The notes: generated by a model from the letters alone, not told the origin. Shown: positions 33,700-42,222, counted from the first letter of the stretch. The stretch: 64,000 bases of DNA from Streptomyces sp. NBC_00569 (GCF_036345255.1 NZ_CP107783.1:1054001-1118000); one strand, 5' to 3'. Numbers and translations: made by a program.

Positions 33700-35121
33700 T
33701 CAGTTCGCGTCGGGGTCGCCGACGACCTTCCCCGGGTTGAACAGGTCCAGCGGGTCAAGGGTGTTCTTCACCGCGCGCTGCACCGCGCAGACCTCGGGGC
33801 CGAGTTCCTGCCGCATGCCGCCCCGCTTGAGCAGGCCGACGCCGTGCTCCCCGGTGACCGTGCCGCCCGCGGCGACCGCCGCGCCGAGCAGCTCCTCGAA
33901 CGCGGCCTGCGCCGCGCGGCGCGCCTCTGCGTCGCCGGGCGGGGTGATCAGGAGCGGGTGGAGGTTTCCGTCCCCCGCGTGCGCGATGGTCGCGATCCGC
34001 ACCCCGTGCCGCTGCCCGATCTCCTCGACGGTGGCCAGCATGGCGGGCACGGCCGAGCGGGGTACACAGATGTCCTCGGTCAGCACGGGGCCCAGACGTT
34101 CGAGGGCGGGGTAGGCGAGCCTGCGGACGTCGAACAGCGCCTCGGCCTCGACGGCGTCGGTGGACTGTTCGGCCCAGAGCGCCCCCGCGTCCGCGAACGC
34201 CTCGGCGACCGCCGCCGCCTCCGCCGCGCCCGCGTCACCAGGCGCGTCGATCCGCGCCAGGAGCAGCGCGGCGGCGCCGGGTTCGATCCCGAGGTGCTTC
34301 CAGTCCTCGACGGCCTGCATGCAGTGCCGGTCGAGGAGTTCCAGGGCGGCGGGCTGGAGGCCGCGCCGGGTGCACAGCGCGACGGCGGCGCCCGCCGCGA
34401 CGAGGCCGTCGAAGGCGCCGACGACGGTGCGGGGTTCGGCGGCGGGCGCGGGACGAAGGCGCAGCGTGATCTCGGTGATCACTCCGAAGGTGCCTTCCGA
34501 GCCGACGAAGAGGCCGGTCAGGTCGTAGCCGCTGACACCCTTCGTGGTGCGCCGGCCGAACCGGACGCGGCTGCCGTACTCGCCGGCGGGCCCGCCCATC
34601 ACTGCCTCGAGACCGAGGACGTAGTCGCGGGTGACGCCGTACTTGAGGCAGCACAGGCCGCCGGCGTTCGTCGACACGTTGCCGCCGATGGTCGACCAGG
34701 GGGCGCTGGCCGGGTCCGGCGGATACCAGAGGCCGTGCTCGGCGACGGCCGCCTTCAGGTCGTTGTTGACGACACCGGGCTGTACGACGGCGAGCAGGTT
34801 CTCGGTGTCGATCTCCAGGATGCGGTTCATCCGCGAGAGGTCGAGGACCAGGCAGCCGTCGGTGGCGTTCGCGCCGCCCGAGAGCCCGGTGCCGGCACCG
34901 CGGGTCACGACGGGTACGGACAGCACGGCACAGGCGCGCACCACCTGCTGCACTTCGCCGGCGTCCGTCACCCGGACCGCCGCGAGCGCCCGGCCCACCG
35001 GTGCCCATTCCGCGTCGTCGTGGCTGAGCCCGGACAGCACGTCGCCGTCCTCGATCAGGGTGAGGCCGGGCAGCGCCTCGGCCAGGCCGTTGAGCAGCTC
35101 GCGGTCGGGTGCCGTGTCGAT
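33700..35121 (-). CDS. FAD-linked oxidase, GlcD-like (unusual start)
   Basis: A flavoprotein of the glycolate oxidase/D-lactate dehydrogenase family, about 473 residues. The FAD-binding PCMH domain contains VPVVTRGAGTGLSGGANA and STIGGNVSTNAGGLCCLKYG, and the C-terminal oxidase domain ends with GTVTGEHGVGLLKRGG and LDPLDLFNPGKV. These enzymes oxidise D-2-hydroxyacids. The full N-terminus (IDTAPDRELLNGLAEAL) is present, but there is no ATG, GTG or TTG at its beginning; an ATC at 35121, 8 bases after AGGAG, fits best. The first GTG in frame, 35040, would remove 27 residues. The upstream gene stops 31 bases before. Confidence 0.85.
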   Translation of the reverse strand: MDTAPDRELLNGLAEALPGLTLIEDGDVLSGLSHDDAEWAPVGRALAAVRVTDAGEVQQVVRACAVLSVPVVTRGAGTGLSGGANATDGCLVLDLSRMNRILEIDTENLLAVVQPGVVNNDLKAAVAEHGLWYPPDPASAPWSTIGGNVSTNAGGLCCLKYGVTRDYVLGLEAVMGGPAGEYGSRVRFGRRTTKGVSGYDLTGLFVGSEGTFGVITEITLRLRPAPAAEPRTVVGAFDGLVAAGAAVALCTRRGLQPAALELLDRHCMQAVEDWKHLGIEPGAAALLLARIDAPGDAGAAEAAAVAEAFADAGALWAEQSTDAVEAEALFDVRRLAYPALERLGPVLTEDICVPRSAVPAMLATVEEIGQRHGVRIATIAHAGDGNLHPLLITPPGDAEARRAAQAAFEELLGAAVAAGGTVTGEHGVGLLKRGGMRQELGPEVCAVQRAVKNTLDPLDLFNPGKVVGDPDAN

Positions 35122-35152
35122 GTCGTCGTCTCCTCGCGCGAGAACCGTTCGA

Positions 35153-35605
35153 TTACGGTCGCAGTCTAAAGACGGCCTTGATCCACTTCCCGACCGGCAC
35201 CCGCTCCACGATGACCTCGGTGGCGAGGGCGTGGACAATCTCGAGACCGTGTCCGCCGATGCGCGCGGGGTCCTTGGCGAAGCGGCGGGGCACGGCGACG
35301 CTGCTGTCGTAGACGGTGACGGCCACTTCGTCCTTCGATCCCTCGAGATCGAGGACGTACGGGCCATGGCTGTGACGGTCCGCGTTGGTGACGAGCTCAC
35401 TGACCAGGAGCAGCAGATCACCGCGTGACCTGGCGTCGATCAGGGCGCACCACTCGGACCGCAGCTGTTCGAGGAACACCTCGGCGAAGGCGCGCGCGTC
35501 TGCGATGCAGCCCGGCTCTCCGGTGTACTGCGTCGCCCGGCGCAGCGGCTCGGCGGGGTCGGCAGCACCGGTCGGCATCAAAGCCCCGTCCAGGTACTCG
35601 GTCAT
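35153..35605 (-). CDS. ATP-binding protein, RsbW-like HATPase
   Basis: A 150-residue GHKL-type ATPase domain alone, like the many anti-sigma-factor kinases of Streptomyces. The N box is ELVTNADRHSHGP, and the G boxes are VYDSSVAVP and GGHGLEIVHALA. Such proteins bind or phosphorylate sigma-factor partners, but many orphan copies have no known target and none is adjacent here. It is followed by the GlcD-like oxidase on the same strand. Confidence 0.88.
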   Translation of the reverse strand: MTEYLDGALMPTGAADPAEPLRRATQYTGEPGCIADARAFAEVFLEQLRSEWCALIDARSRGDLLLLVSELVTNADRHSHGPYVLDLEGSKDEVAVTVYDSSVAVPRRFAKDPARIGGHGLEIVHALATEVIVERVPVGKWIKAVFRLRP

Positions 35606-35748
35606 GCGGTTCTCTCAATGGGATCGATCGGCACAGTAATTTCCCTGCAGACCTCCTGATACCCAGTGGCGCGTGCGGCAGTCATAACCGGCCGGAACGG
35701 GCGGCAGGGCATGCCACCCGTTCCGGTCCGGTCACGCGGTGCGCGAGG

Positions 35749-36126
35749 TCAGCAGCTCATTTTCCACGTATGGGAGTCGCCGCTGTCGTTGCCCCAGCTG
35801 TCGGAGGCGATCTCCTGGCCAGGGGCGAGGCAGACGGTGCCGAGACCGACGAGGCCCGGGTTCTCGTAGACCTGTACGTGGTCCTTGATACCAGGGCCCG
35901 AAATGCCATGGTTCGCCCAGGAGGAGTCCTGGTCCTGGATGGGGTCCTCCCAGTCGTGGTCGTCGCCCGACCAGTTGGTGCGCTGACCGCCGAAGTTCGC
36001 GTCCGTCCAGGCACAGAACTGGCCGCTGGGGCACGAGGCGCCGAAGGCGGAGGACGAGGTGGCGACGGCGCCGCCCAAGGCGAGGGCGGCGGCCGCGAGG
36101 AGCGCGGCGGAGTTCTTGATGATCAC
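35749..36126 (-). CDS. Small secreted I36 / crystallin-like protein
   Basis: A 125-residue exported protein with a clear signal peptide (LLAAAALALGGAVA...SAFGA) and a mature domain of about 95 residues with four cysteines (SCPSGQFCAWTDANFGG, TVCLAPG, KMSC). The pattern CPxGxFCxW...NFGG resembles the peptidase-inhibitor I36/SMPI fold, a beta/gamma-crystallin-like structure. Relatives block metalloproteases or bind calcium, but most are untested. The GTG start (36126) overlaps the stop of the preceding lipoprotein gene by 4 bases, so translation is coupled. It is the third gene of a three-gene operon. Confidence 0.82.
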   Translation of the reverse strand: MIIKNSAALLAAAALALGGAVATSSSAFGASCPSGQFCAWTDANFGGQRTNWSGDDHDWEDPIQDQDSSWANHGISGPGIKDHVQVYENPGLVGLGTVCLAPGQEIASDSWGNDSGDSHTWKMSC

Positions 36127-36710
36127 TGCGTCTCTTTCTCTTGCTGCGGAATCGGCTGATGCTGTTGCTGCTGTTCCTGGTCGGCGAGGAGGTCCCTCGC
36201 GCGGTTCAGGGCGTGCTCCCGAAGGCGCCGCCAGGCCGCGACCTCGGTGCGGTGTCCGGCTCTTACCGAGGCGAGGCTGGTCTTGCGGTAGGCCGCTTCG
36301 GGCTTGAGGTTGTTGACGACGGTCGAGACCTGGAACCAGCGGCGCTGGTCGCCGTAGAGGGCGCGCTGTGCCGAGGCCAGGCAGCCGTCGGTGTGGGCGC
36401 GCACGGAGTATCCGGTCGGCAGCCTCAGGGAGAGTTCCGTGCGCCCGGCGCCGAAGAGGGCGTCGGCCAGACGTTCCTCCTGGGCCTGCGTGCCGGGCCG
36501 CCTGCCGGGGCGCGGCGGCGTGAGGCCCTGCGCGGTGAGGCAGCGGTCGGTGAGGAGCTGGGTGGCGGCCTTGACGGTGTCGTCCGCGGAGAGTGCGGGC
36601 CCGGGGTCCCGGGCCGCACAGCCGGTGACGAGCAGCCCGGCCATGGACAGCGGGCCGAGCACGGTGAGCGCCGGGAACGGCCGTGCCCACGGGCGCGGTC
36701 GGTGGGTCAT
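36123..36710 (-). CDS. Lipoprotein of unknown function
   Basis: A 195-residue surface lipoprotein with signal and lipobox C31 (GLLVTGCAARD). The mature part is helical and charged; visible segments are AATQLLTDRCLTAQGLTPP and ERLADALFGAGRTELSLRLPTGYSV, and it ends with a glutamine-rich tail (QEQQQQHQ). I do not recognise a family. It starts 7 bases after one I36-like gene and overlaps the next by 4 bases, which suggests that it works with the two small secreted proteins, perhaps as an anchor or partner. That role is inference. Confidence 0.75.
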   Translation of the reverse strand: MTHRPRPWARPFPALTVLGPLSMAGLLVTGCAARDPGPALSADDTVKAATQLLTDRCLTAQGLTPPRPGRRPGTQAQEERLADALFGAGRTELSLRLPTGYSVRAHTDGCLASAQRALYGDQRRWFQVSTVVNNLKPEAAYRKTSLASVRAGHRTEVAAWRRLREHALNRARDLLADQEQQQQHQPIPQQEKETQ

Positions 36711-36717
36711 CGGCGGA

Positions 36718-37110
36718 TCAGCCCGCTTCGCATCCCATCTTGTTGTCGCTGACGCCGTCGAACTTGGTGGCCCACGCCTCCCAGTTCTCGTCGTAGTCGT
36801 CCTTGCGGATCTCGCGGTAGAGGCAGCTGTTTCCCGGCCCGTAGCTGATCGCGTAGACGGTGCCGTCGACGCGGGAGTCGAAGGAGTAGGCGTGGCGCTG
36901 GGTGCCGTTCTCCGCCTCGGCGTAGCCGGGTGGCGCGTAACACCAGGCCTGGCCGTGCTGGCCCGCCTCGGTCCAGAAGCAGACCTGTCCGGGGCCCGCG
37001 GCGCGCGCGGAACCGGCCGGCGCGGTGGCGACGGCCGTCGGGGCGGCGAGGGTCAGCGCGGCGGCGACGCCGACGAGAGTGGTGGCGAGCAAGGCGGTAC
37101 TGCGGTGCAT
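36718..37110 (-). CDS. Small secreted I36 / crystallin-like protein
   Basis: A 130-residue exported protein with signal peptide (ALLATTLVGVAAALTLAAPTAVA) and a mature domain with cysteines in QVCFWTEAGQHGQAWCYAPP, NSCLYR and MGCEAG. The CFWTE...G...WCY pattern marks the I36/crystallin-like family, as in the third gene of this operon, but the two are only distantly alike. It is the first gene of the operon 37110-35749. ATG 37110 gives a standard signal; a longer frame to 37191 has no better start. Confidence 0.8.
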   Translation of the reverse strand: MHRSTALLATTLVGVAAALTLAAPTAVATAPAGSARAAGPGQVCFWTEAGQHGQAWCYAPPGYAEAENGTQRHAYSFDSRVDGTVYAISYGPGNSCLYREIRKDDYDENWEAWATKFDGVSDNKMGCEAG

Positions 37111-37227
37111 TCGAGCGACTCCGAAAGTGTGGTGACTGCGCTGTGCATGACCACACTCCCCCTGCGTTTGTGCAGGTAAGCGCGGCGCCACCCGTACCGG
37201 CTACTAGTCATATCGACGCCGCGTCGA

Positions 37228-37644
37228 TCATGGGTGGGGAACGAGCGCGGCCCTGGACGCGCGGGTGCGCTGCATCCGCAGGGCGTCGACCGACTCGGCG
37301 AGGAACTCGTATTCCGTGGTGTCGTCGCGAGTGATCAGCCGGACGAGTTTCCCGTCGGCGAGTTCCTCGGCCACTTGTTCCTGCCGCTCGATATCGCCGC
37401 ACCAGTCGCGCAGCGCACCCGGCACATCGGGGACGGTGTCGGCGACCGGGGCAATGGCATGGTCAGGGAAATGCGGATTGCCGGGGCGCGGATCGAGCCG
37501 TTCGGCTATCCAGGAAGCACGGTCGCGCAGCCACCACATCGCGAGTGGCAGAGTGGGCGCTCGGTACGTTCCGAGCGGTACGCCGACGCGCTCACCGCCG
37601 CAGATTCCGTACGCGGTGACATGGCACAGGAATTCCTCGTGCAC
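37228..37644 (-). CDS. Hypothetical protein (138 aa)
   Basis: A soluble 138-residue protein with normal codon bias, starting at GTG 37644. Recognisable stretches are LPLAMWWLRDRASWIAERLD and LVRLITRDDTTEYEFLAESVDAL. I do not recognise a family, and no signal or membrane segment is present. It lies upstream of, and in the same direction as, the I36 operon, with 117 bases between, and is divergent from the DinB-like gene across 270 bases. Confidence 0.65.
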   Translation of the reverse strand: MHEEFLCHVTAYGICGGERVGVPLGTYRAPTLPLAMWWLRDRASWIAERLDPRPGNPHFPDHAIAPVADTVPDVPGALRDWCGDIERQEQVAEELADGKLVRLITRDDTTEYEFLAESVDALRMQRTRASRAALVPHP

Positions 37645-37914
37645 GTTCTCCCCCGTCGCTTCGTTCGCCGTCCTGCGGGCCTCACTTTCATTCCGTGCGA
37701 TGTGCGTGATCCGTGTGGGTGCGCCGGTCCGGACCGGCTAAATGATCTATTGGTCGGGCATCATTCAACTTCCCCAGAAGACGAGTATCGACACTTCCGA
37801 CGCACTGTCACCATGCCTTTCTGGCCAGTCTCCTGGCATATTCAGAGCACCGAATGGCCGGAATGGAACGGGTGCGCGGGTGTGAAATCCGCGCCATCGA
37901 GGAAGCAGCACGTC

Positions 37915-38424
37915 ATGCACTCCAAGGACGTTCTCACCGACGCGTTCGGACGGATCCACGAAACGGTTCACTCGGCGGTGGAAGATCTTTCCGCCGAGGA
38001 ACTCAACACCCGTCTCAATGGCGACTCGAACTCGATCGCGTGGCTGATCTGGCACCTCACACGCGTGCAGGACGATCACATCTCCGACGCCTTCCACACC
38101 GATCAGATCTGGCTCGCCGACGGCTGGGCCGACCGTCTCGATCTCGCCCTGCCACCCTCCGACACGGGATTCGGCCACAGCGGCAAACAGGTGGCCAAGG
38201 TGCAGGTCCTGTCGGCCGATCTGCTGCTCGGCTACTTCGACGCCGTGCACGAGCGCACCCTCGCCCACGTGGCAGGACTGACCGACGCGGACCTGGACCA
38301 GGTGATCGACGACACCTGGTCGCCGCCGGTCACGCTGGGCGTGCGGCTGGTGAGCGTCATCTCGGACGATCTCCAGCACTCGGGGCAGGCCGCCTTTGTG
38401 CGGGGGATTCTCGAGCGCCTCTGA
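37915..38424 (+). CDS. DinB superfamily / DUF664 protein
   Basis: A 169-residue four-helix-bundle protein of the DinB/mycothiol-transferase superfamily. The metal-site histidines typical of the family are in IAWLIWHLTRVQDDHISD and SVISDDLQHSGQAAFVRG. Actinobacterial members attach mycothiol to small electrophiles, but this cannot be confirmed here. GAGGAAG lies about 16-22 bases before ATG 37915. A long frame extending upstream to 37234 is a shadow of the opposite gene. Confidence 0.83.
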   Translation: MHSKDVLTDAFGRIHETVHSAVEDLSAEELNTRLNGDSNSIAWLIWHLTRVQDDHISDAFHTDQIWLADGWADRLDLALPPSDTGFGHSGKQVAKVQVLSADLLLGYFDAVHERTLAHVAGLTDADLDQVIDDTWSPPVTLGVRLVSVISDDLQHSGQAAFVRGILERL

Positions 38425-38549
38425 GACCCGGCGCGCGCCCCGTGTGAACAGGGCACACCCAGTCACTGTGTTCGCACGCTTCCAGCCATCGGAACGACGC
38501 AGTCCACTACGAGAGGAACCCCGCACAGGATTGACGGCTCCTGCGCGGA

Positions 38550-38592
38550 GGGGCCGCCGGCCATCCCTACCCACGCCCAGGCCGGCGGCCCC
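38550..38592. terminator. Bidirectional terminator hairpin
   Basis: Perfect 13-base arms GGGGCCGCCGGCC (38550-38562) and GGCCGGCGGCCCC (38580-38592) lie between the DinB-like gene (+) and the DUF1905 gene (-), serving both. Confidence 0.75.
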
Positions 38593-38610
38593 GTCACCCG
38601 CTCACCGGCG

Positions 38611-38898
38611 TCAGCTCCCGAGCCGCTCCTCGAGCCGGATCGTGACGCGGTCCCCCGCCTCCTTGCCGATCGCCTTGCGGACGTCGGCCTTGACGGGCAG
38701 CTTGTGCCGCCCGCCCCCGAGAGCCATGAACGAGCTCCGGAACGGATGGCCGTCGACCGTGCCCCTGACCTTGACCAGGCCGCGCGTCCCGAAGAAGGTG
38801 GCCGATCCGGGCCATACGACATAGGTCCAGCCGCCTTGGTCGGGGCTCTTTTCCAGGATGGCGCTGAACTCCTCGTTCAGGGTGCCGGACGTGCTCAT
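38611..38898 (-). CDS. DUF1905 domain protein
   Basis: A 95-residue protein that is entirely a DUF1905 domain, a small beta-barrel with the segments [27 protein letters not shown] (visible from about residue 24) and [19 protein letters not shown]. The family has no proven activity. ATG 38898 gives the complete domain. It is divergent from the chitinase gene. Confidence 0.85.
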   Translation of the reverse strand: MSTSGTLNEEFSAILEKSPDQGGWTYVVWPGSATFFGTRGLVKVRGTVDGHPFRSSFMALGGGRHKLPVKADVRKAIGKEAGDRVTIRLEERLGS

Positions 38899-39002
38899 CT
38901 CTGCCTCCTCGGGGATCTTCCGCCATCACTGAAGACCTTCCGCACGCGCGAAACTCATCGCACCCGGAGCCCTGCGACAGCCCTCCCGGCACGGTTGAGG
39001 TC

Positions 39003-39030
39003 TTGACAACTCGATTGGTCTGGACCAGCT
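39003..39030 (+). promoter_or_regulatory. Chitinase promoter with DasR-type (dre) site
   Basis: TTGACA (39003-39008) is a good -35 element. ATTGGTCTGGACCAGCT (39014-39030) closely matches the dre consensus ACTGGTCTAGACCA bound by DasR, the GntR-type repressor of chitin and N-acetylglucosamine genes in Streptomyces. Its position between the -35 and the expected -10, about 65 bases before the chitinase start, fits repression released by glucosamine-6-phosphate. DasR binding is inferred from the motif. Confidence 0.75.
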
Positions 39031-39094
39031 TTGGGCCCTACAGCGGTGGCCACCGTTCACTCCCGCCCCCTTCACTCCCCACCGGAGGCAGTAA

Positions 39095-40783
39095 GTGGAC
39101 CGTGCACGCAGATGGATCAAGGGCGCACTGGCCGTCACCGCGGCCACAGCGCTCGGCGTCACCGCCCTGGCGACCACGGCGCAGGCCGCCGACATCAACG
39201 TCGCCAAGAACGCCGGGTTCGAATCGGACCTGAGCAACTGGACGTGCTCCGCCGGCACCGGTTCCGTGGTCGGCTCCCCCGTACACGGCGGCGCCAAGGC
39301 GCTCAAGGGCACACCGACCGCGCAGGACACCGCCCAGTGCTCCCAGGCCGTCGCGGTCAAGCCCAACTCGACCTACACGCTGAGCTCCTGGGTCCAGGGC
39401 AGTTACGTGTACCTCGGCGCGAGCGGCACCGGAACCACCGACGTGTCGACGTGGACACCGGGATCCTCCGGCTGGCAGCAGCTGAGCACCACGTTCACGA
39501 CCGGCGCGAGCACGACGTCCGTGACCGTCTACACGCACGGCTGGTACGGACAGAGCGCGTACTACGCCGACGACGTGAGCGTGCTCGGTCCCGACGGCGG
39601 CGGTGGCGGCGGCGATCCCGTCGTCATCCCGGCGGTCCCCGCGGGACTCGCGGCGGGCACCACGACGTCCTCCTCGGTCGATCTCTCCTGGAACCCGGTC
39701 TCCGGCGCCACCGGCTACAACGTGTACCGCGACGGCTCGAAGGTCGCCTCCGTCAGCGGCGCGTCCGCCACCGTCACCGGACTCGCCGCCGCCACCTCGT
39801 ACAGCTTCCAGGTCAGCGCGACCAACTCGGCCGGTGAGTCCGCGAAGTCGGCGGCCGTCACCGCCAGGACCGCGACGTCCGGCGGCGGTGGCGGCGGCAC
39901 CGTGCCCAAGCACGCGGTGACCGGCTACTGGCAGAACTTCAACAACGGCGCGACCGTGCAGAAGCTGCGGGACGTCCCCTCCCAGTACGACATCATCGCG
40001 GTGTCCTTCGCCGACGCGACCAGCACGCCGGGCCAGATCTCCTTCACGCTCGACCCCGCCGTCGGGTACGCGTCGGCCGCCGACTTCAAGGCCGACATCG
40101 CCGCGAAGCAGGCCGCGGGCAAGTCCGTGATCCTCTCGGTCGGCGGCGAGAAGGGCAGCGTGTCCGTCAACAGCGACGCGTCGGCCACCGCGTTCGCCGA
40201 CAGTGCCTACTCCCTGATGCAGCAGTACGGGTTCGACGGCGTCGACATCGACCTCGAGAACGGCCTCAACTCCACCTATATGTCGAAGGCCCTGCACCAG
40301 CTCTCCGCGAAGGCGGGCGCGAAACTGGTCCTCACGATGGCGCCGCAGACCATCGACATGCAGTCCACTTCAGGTGAGTACTTCAAGACGGCGCTGAACG
40401 TGAAGGACATCCTCACGGTCGTCAACATGCAGTACTACAACAGCGGTTCGATGCTCGGCTGCGACGGCAAGGTCTACAGCCAGGGCTCGGTCGACTTCCT
40501 GACCGCGCTCGCCTGCATCCAGCTTGAGGGCGGTCTCGACCCGTCGCAGGTCGGCCTCGGTGTCCCGGCGTCGACGCGTGGAGCGGGCAGTGGCTACGTG
40601 GATCCGTCCGTCGTCAACAACGCGCTCGATTGTCTGACCCGCGGCACCGGCTGCGGCTCCTTCAAGCCCGCGAAGACCTATCCGGGCCTGCGGGGTGCGA
40701 TGACCTGGTCCACGAACTGGGATGCGACGGCGGGCAACGCCTGGTCGAACAGCGTCGGCCCCAAGGTTCATTCACTCCCCTGA
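39095..40783 (+). CDS. Secreted GH18 chitinase with CBM and FnIII domains
   Basis: A 562-residue exported chitinase that cuts beta-1,4 N-acetylglucosamine chains. Signal peptide 1-32 (ALATTAQAA-D); a carbohydrate-binding domain of the CBM4/16 type at about 33-165 (NAGFESDLSNWTCS to YYADDVSVLG); a glycine linker; a fibronectin III domain at about 178-260; another glycine linker; then the GH18 barrel from about 270. The catalytic signature DGVDIDLE is complete, with D381, D384, D386 and the acid E388. The start is GTG 39095 after GGAGG. The dre-like site upstream places it in the DasR chitin regulon. Confidence 0.95.
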   Translation: MDRARRWIKGALAVTAATALGVTALATTAQAADINVAKNAGFESDLSNWTCSAGTGSVVGSPVHGGAKALKGTPTAQDTAQCSQAVAVKPNSTYTLSSWVQGSYVYLGASGTGTTDVSTWTPGSSGWQQLSTTFTTGASTTSVTVYTHGWYGQSAYYADDVSVLGPDGGGGGGDPVVIPAVPAGLAAGTTTSSSVDLSWNPVSGATGYNVYRDGSKVASVSGASATVTGLAAATSYSFQVSATNSAGESAKSAAVTARTATSGGGGGGTVPKHAVTGYWQNFNNGATVQKLRDVPSQYDIIAVSFADATSTPGQISFTLDPAVGYASAADFKADIAAKQAAGKSVILSVGGEKGSVSVNSDASATAFADSAYSLMQQYGFDGVDIDLENGLNSTYMSKALHQLSAKAGAKLVLTMAPQTIDMQSTSGEYFKTALNVKDILTVVNMQYYNSGSMLGCDGKVYSQGSVDFLTALACIQLEGGLDPSQVGLGVPASTRGAGSGYVDPSVVNNALDCLTRGTGCGSFKPAKTYPGLRGAMTWSTNWDATAGNAWSNSVGPKVHSLP

Positions 40784-40809
40784 GCACCCTGCGGTGTGTA
40801 CGGCGGCAC

Positions 40810-41022
40810 TCAGTTCAGCAGCTGCCGCAGATGGGCGCAGGCGGCGTCCGCCGTGGGATGCCGCGCGATCGCCTCGTGGCTGCCGCGCTCGTACACACTG
40901 GTCTCCCGGCCCCCGCCGGGGTCCTCGCGCACATAGAGGAAGCCGGTGGGGGACGGTTCGTGGATGCCCTCGATCCAGTAGTGGGTCGGGGGCACGGCGG
41001 TTTGCCGCAGCGCGCGCTCCAC
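40810..41022 (-). CDS. Small hypothetical protein (70 aa)
   Basis: A 70-residue soluble protein starting at GTG 41022, with normal codon bias and readable segments HYWIEGIHEPSPTGFLYVRED and ETSVYERGSHEAIARH. It lies 39 bases after the OsmC stop in the same frame register, so it is probably co-transcribed with OsmC. I do not recognise a named family; the charged, beta-rich composition suggests a small immunity-like or ligand-binding fold, which is only a guess. Confidence 0.6.
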   Translation of the reverse strand: MERALRQTAVPPTHYWIEGIHEPSPTGFLYVREDPGGGRETSVYERGSHEAIARHPTADAACAHLRQLLN

Positions 41023-41061
41023 ACCCGGCCGCGAGAGCTCGTCGCCCCGCCACCAGGCGGG

Positions 41062-41502
41062 TCAGCCCGCCATGAAGACGAGCGTGCCGTCCGGGAGCCG
41101 CACCTCGATCCGGGCTCCGTGTTCCACGGTCCGGCTGACGGTGCAGTACTTCTCGTGGGTCAGACGCACGCCGCGGGCGAAGGCGTCGTCCGCCTCCTCG
41201 TCACCCTCGGGGAGCTCCAGTTCGTAGCTGACGCGGACCGCGCCGACGCGGCCGTCGTCCGCGGGGCGTGACACGGACTCCACGACGACGCGCAGTCCGT
41301 CGTGTTCGACGGTGCGGGCCGTGCGGTCGGTGACGAGGCCGCCGCAGCCACCGAGCGCGGCGAGGAGCAGCTCGACCGGGGTGAACGACGGCTGCACGTC
41401 GGGATCCTCGGCGGCGCCGATGCGGACCTCGGCGCCGCGGTCGTTGCGTGCGGTCCAGTCGCGGAAGCCGTTGCGGACGGTCTCGATGCGGTAGTCGGCC
41501 AT
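41062..41502 (-). CDS. OsmC family protein
   Basis: A 146-residue OsmC-type protein. The two redox cysteines are C53 (ALGGCGGLV) and the one in THEKYCTVSRT. OsmC/Ohr proteins reduce organic hydroperoxides with a thiol donor. The spacing and the LTHEKYCTV segment are like the OsmC/YhfA branch rather than Ohr. ATG 41502 is the family-typical start (ADYRIETVRNGF). It probably forms an operon with the 70-residue gene downstream. Confidence 0.87.
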   Translation of the reverse strand: MADYRIETVRNGFRDWTARNDRGAEVRIGAAEDPDVQPSFTPVELLLAALGGCGGLVTDRTARTVEHDGLRVVVESVSRPADDGRVGAVRVSYELELPEGDEEADDAFARGVRLTHEKYCTVSRTVEHGARIEVRLPDGTLVFMAG

Positions 41503-41625
41503 GTCGGGTGGTTCTCCCTCGCTGCGGTCGCCCGGTCCTGCCACTCCCCGGCACCGTACGGGCGAGGGGGCGCGGGGCGGCGCAGGCCGGACCGGCGGGC
41601 GGGCACGACCGCCCGCTCGGTCGCG

Positions 41626-42099
41626 TCAGGCAGTGGGCAGGCGCCCGCCGCAGCGGGCACAGTAGGCCGCCGCGGAATCCTCGGAGACCCGGTCGCAGGC
41701 GGGGCAGATCCGGCTGAGCAGGCAGGCCGGTTCGCCGCCCTCGCGGGCCGGGGGCCGCGCGATGGTCAGGCCGGGGCGTCTGCGGTGGGCGGTGAGGTAG
41801 GCGAGACCGTCGGCGCCGGCCGTCACGGAGCGTCGTTCGCCGCGCGCGATGAACACCAGGGCGCCGGACGCGAGTTGTTCCTCCTCGCCGGCGTGCCGGA
41901 GCAACCCATCGCCTTCGATGACGACGAGCAGGACGTCGAGGTCCGGCTCGACGTGCTCGGCGACGACGGTGCCGGGCCGCAGCCGGACGAGGTTCGCGTC
42001 GAGCTGCCGCGCCGCGCCGTCGAGCTTCCACAGGGCGCCCGTCCCGGACTCGTCCGCGGCGCGCAGCACGTCCGCAAGTGACACTCGGCCCGACGGCAT
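41626..42099 (-). CDS. Cupin-like protein with C-terminal zinc ribbon
   Basis: A 157-residue protein. Residues 20-115 form a cupin-type barrel (RPGTVVAEHVEPDLDVLLVVIEGDG, then SGALVFIARGERRSV) in which the usual metal histidines are only partly present. The last 35 residues hold a zinc ribbon, ICPACDRV...YCARCGGRLP. The combination suggests a small-molecule sensor or scaffold rather than an enzyme, but no function is proven. It is divergent from the HTH/Clp-N gene, and the intergenic dyads could regulate both. Confidence 0.75.
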   Translation of the reverse strand: MPSGRVSLADVLRAADESGTGALWKLDGAARQLDANLVRLRPGTVVAEHVEPDLDVLLVVIEGDGLLRHAGEEEQLASGALVFIARGERRSVTAGADGLAYLTAHRRRPGLTIARPPAREGGEPACLLSRICPACDRVSEDSAAAYCARCGGRLPTA

Positions 42100-42173
42100 G
42101 GCTCTCCTCTTTCATCCGCTGGTACGTCGTGGACTGCGCAGCCTACGGCGTGCGTGAGGACATCCCCAACGAC

Positions 42174-42221
42174 TGTCAACTTGAGGTTGACACCTTCCGC
42201 ACTGTCAACCTACGGTTGTCA
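42174..42221. promoter_or_regulatory. Two 19-bp dyads before the HTH/Clp-N gene
   Basis: TGTCAAC-N5-GTTGACA (42174-42192) is a perfect dyad. TGTCAACC-TAC-GGTTGTCA (42203-42221) is a near copy whose end touches the start codon at 42223. The centres are 29 bases apart, close to three helical turns. Position over the start suggests autoregulation by the HTH domain of the gene itself. Confidence 0.7.
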
Positions 42222-42222
42222 C

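Noticed and set aside
37741-37765. AATGAT...ATCATT dyad before the DinB-like gene
   Set aside because: Only six-base arms with a 13-base spacer in a locally AT-rich spot; could be chance.
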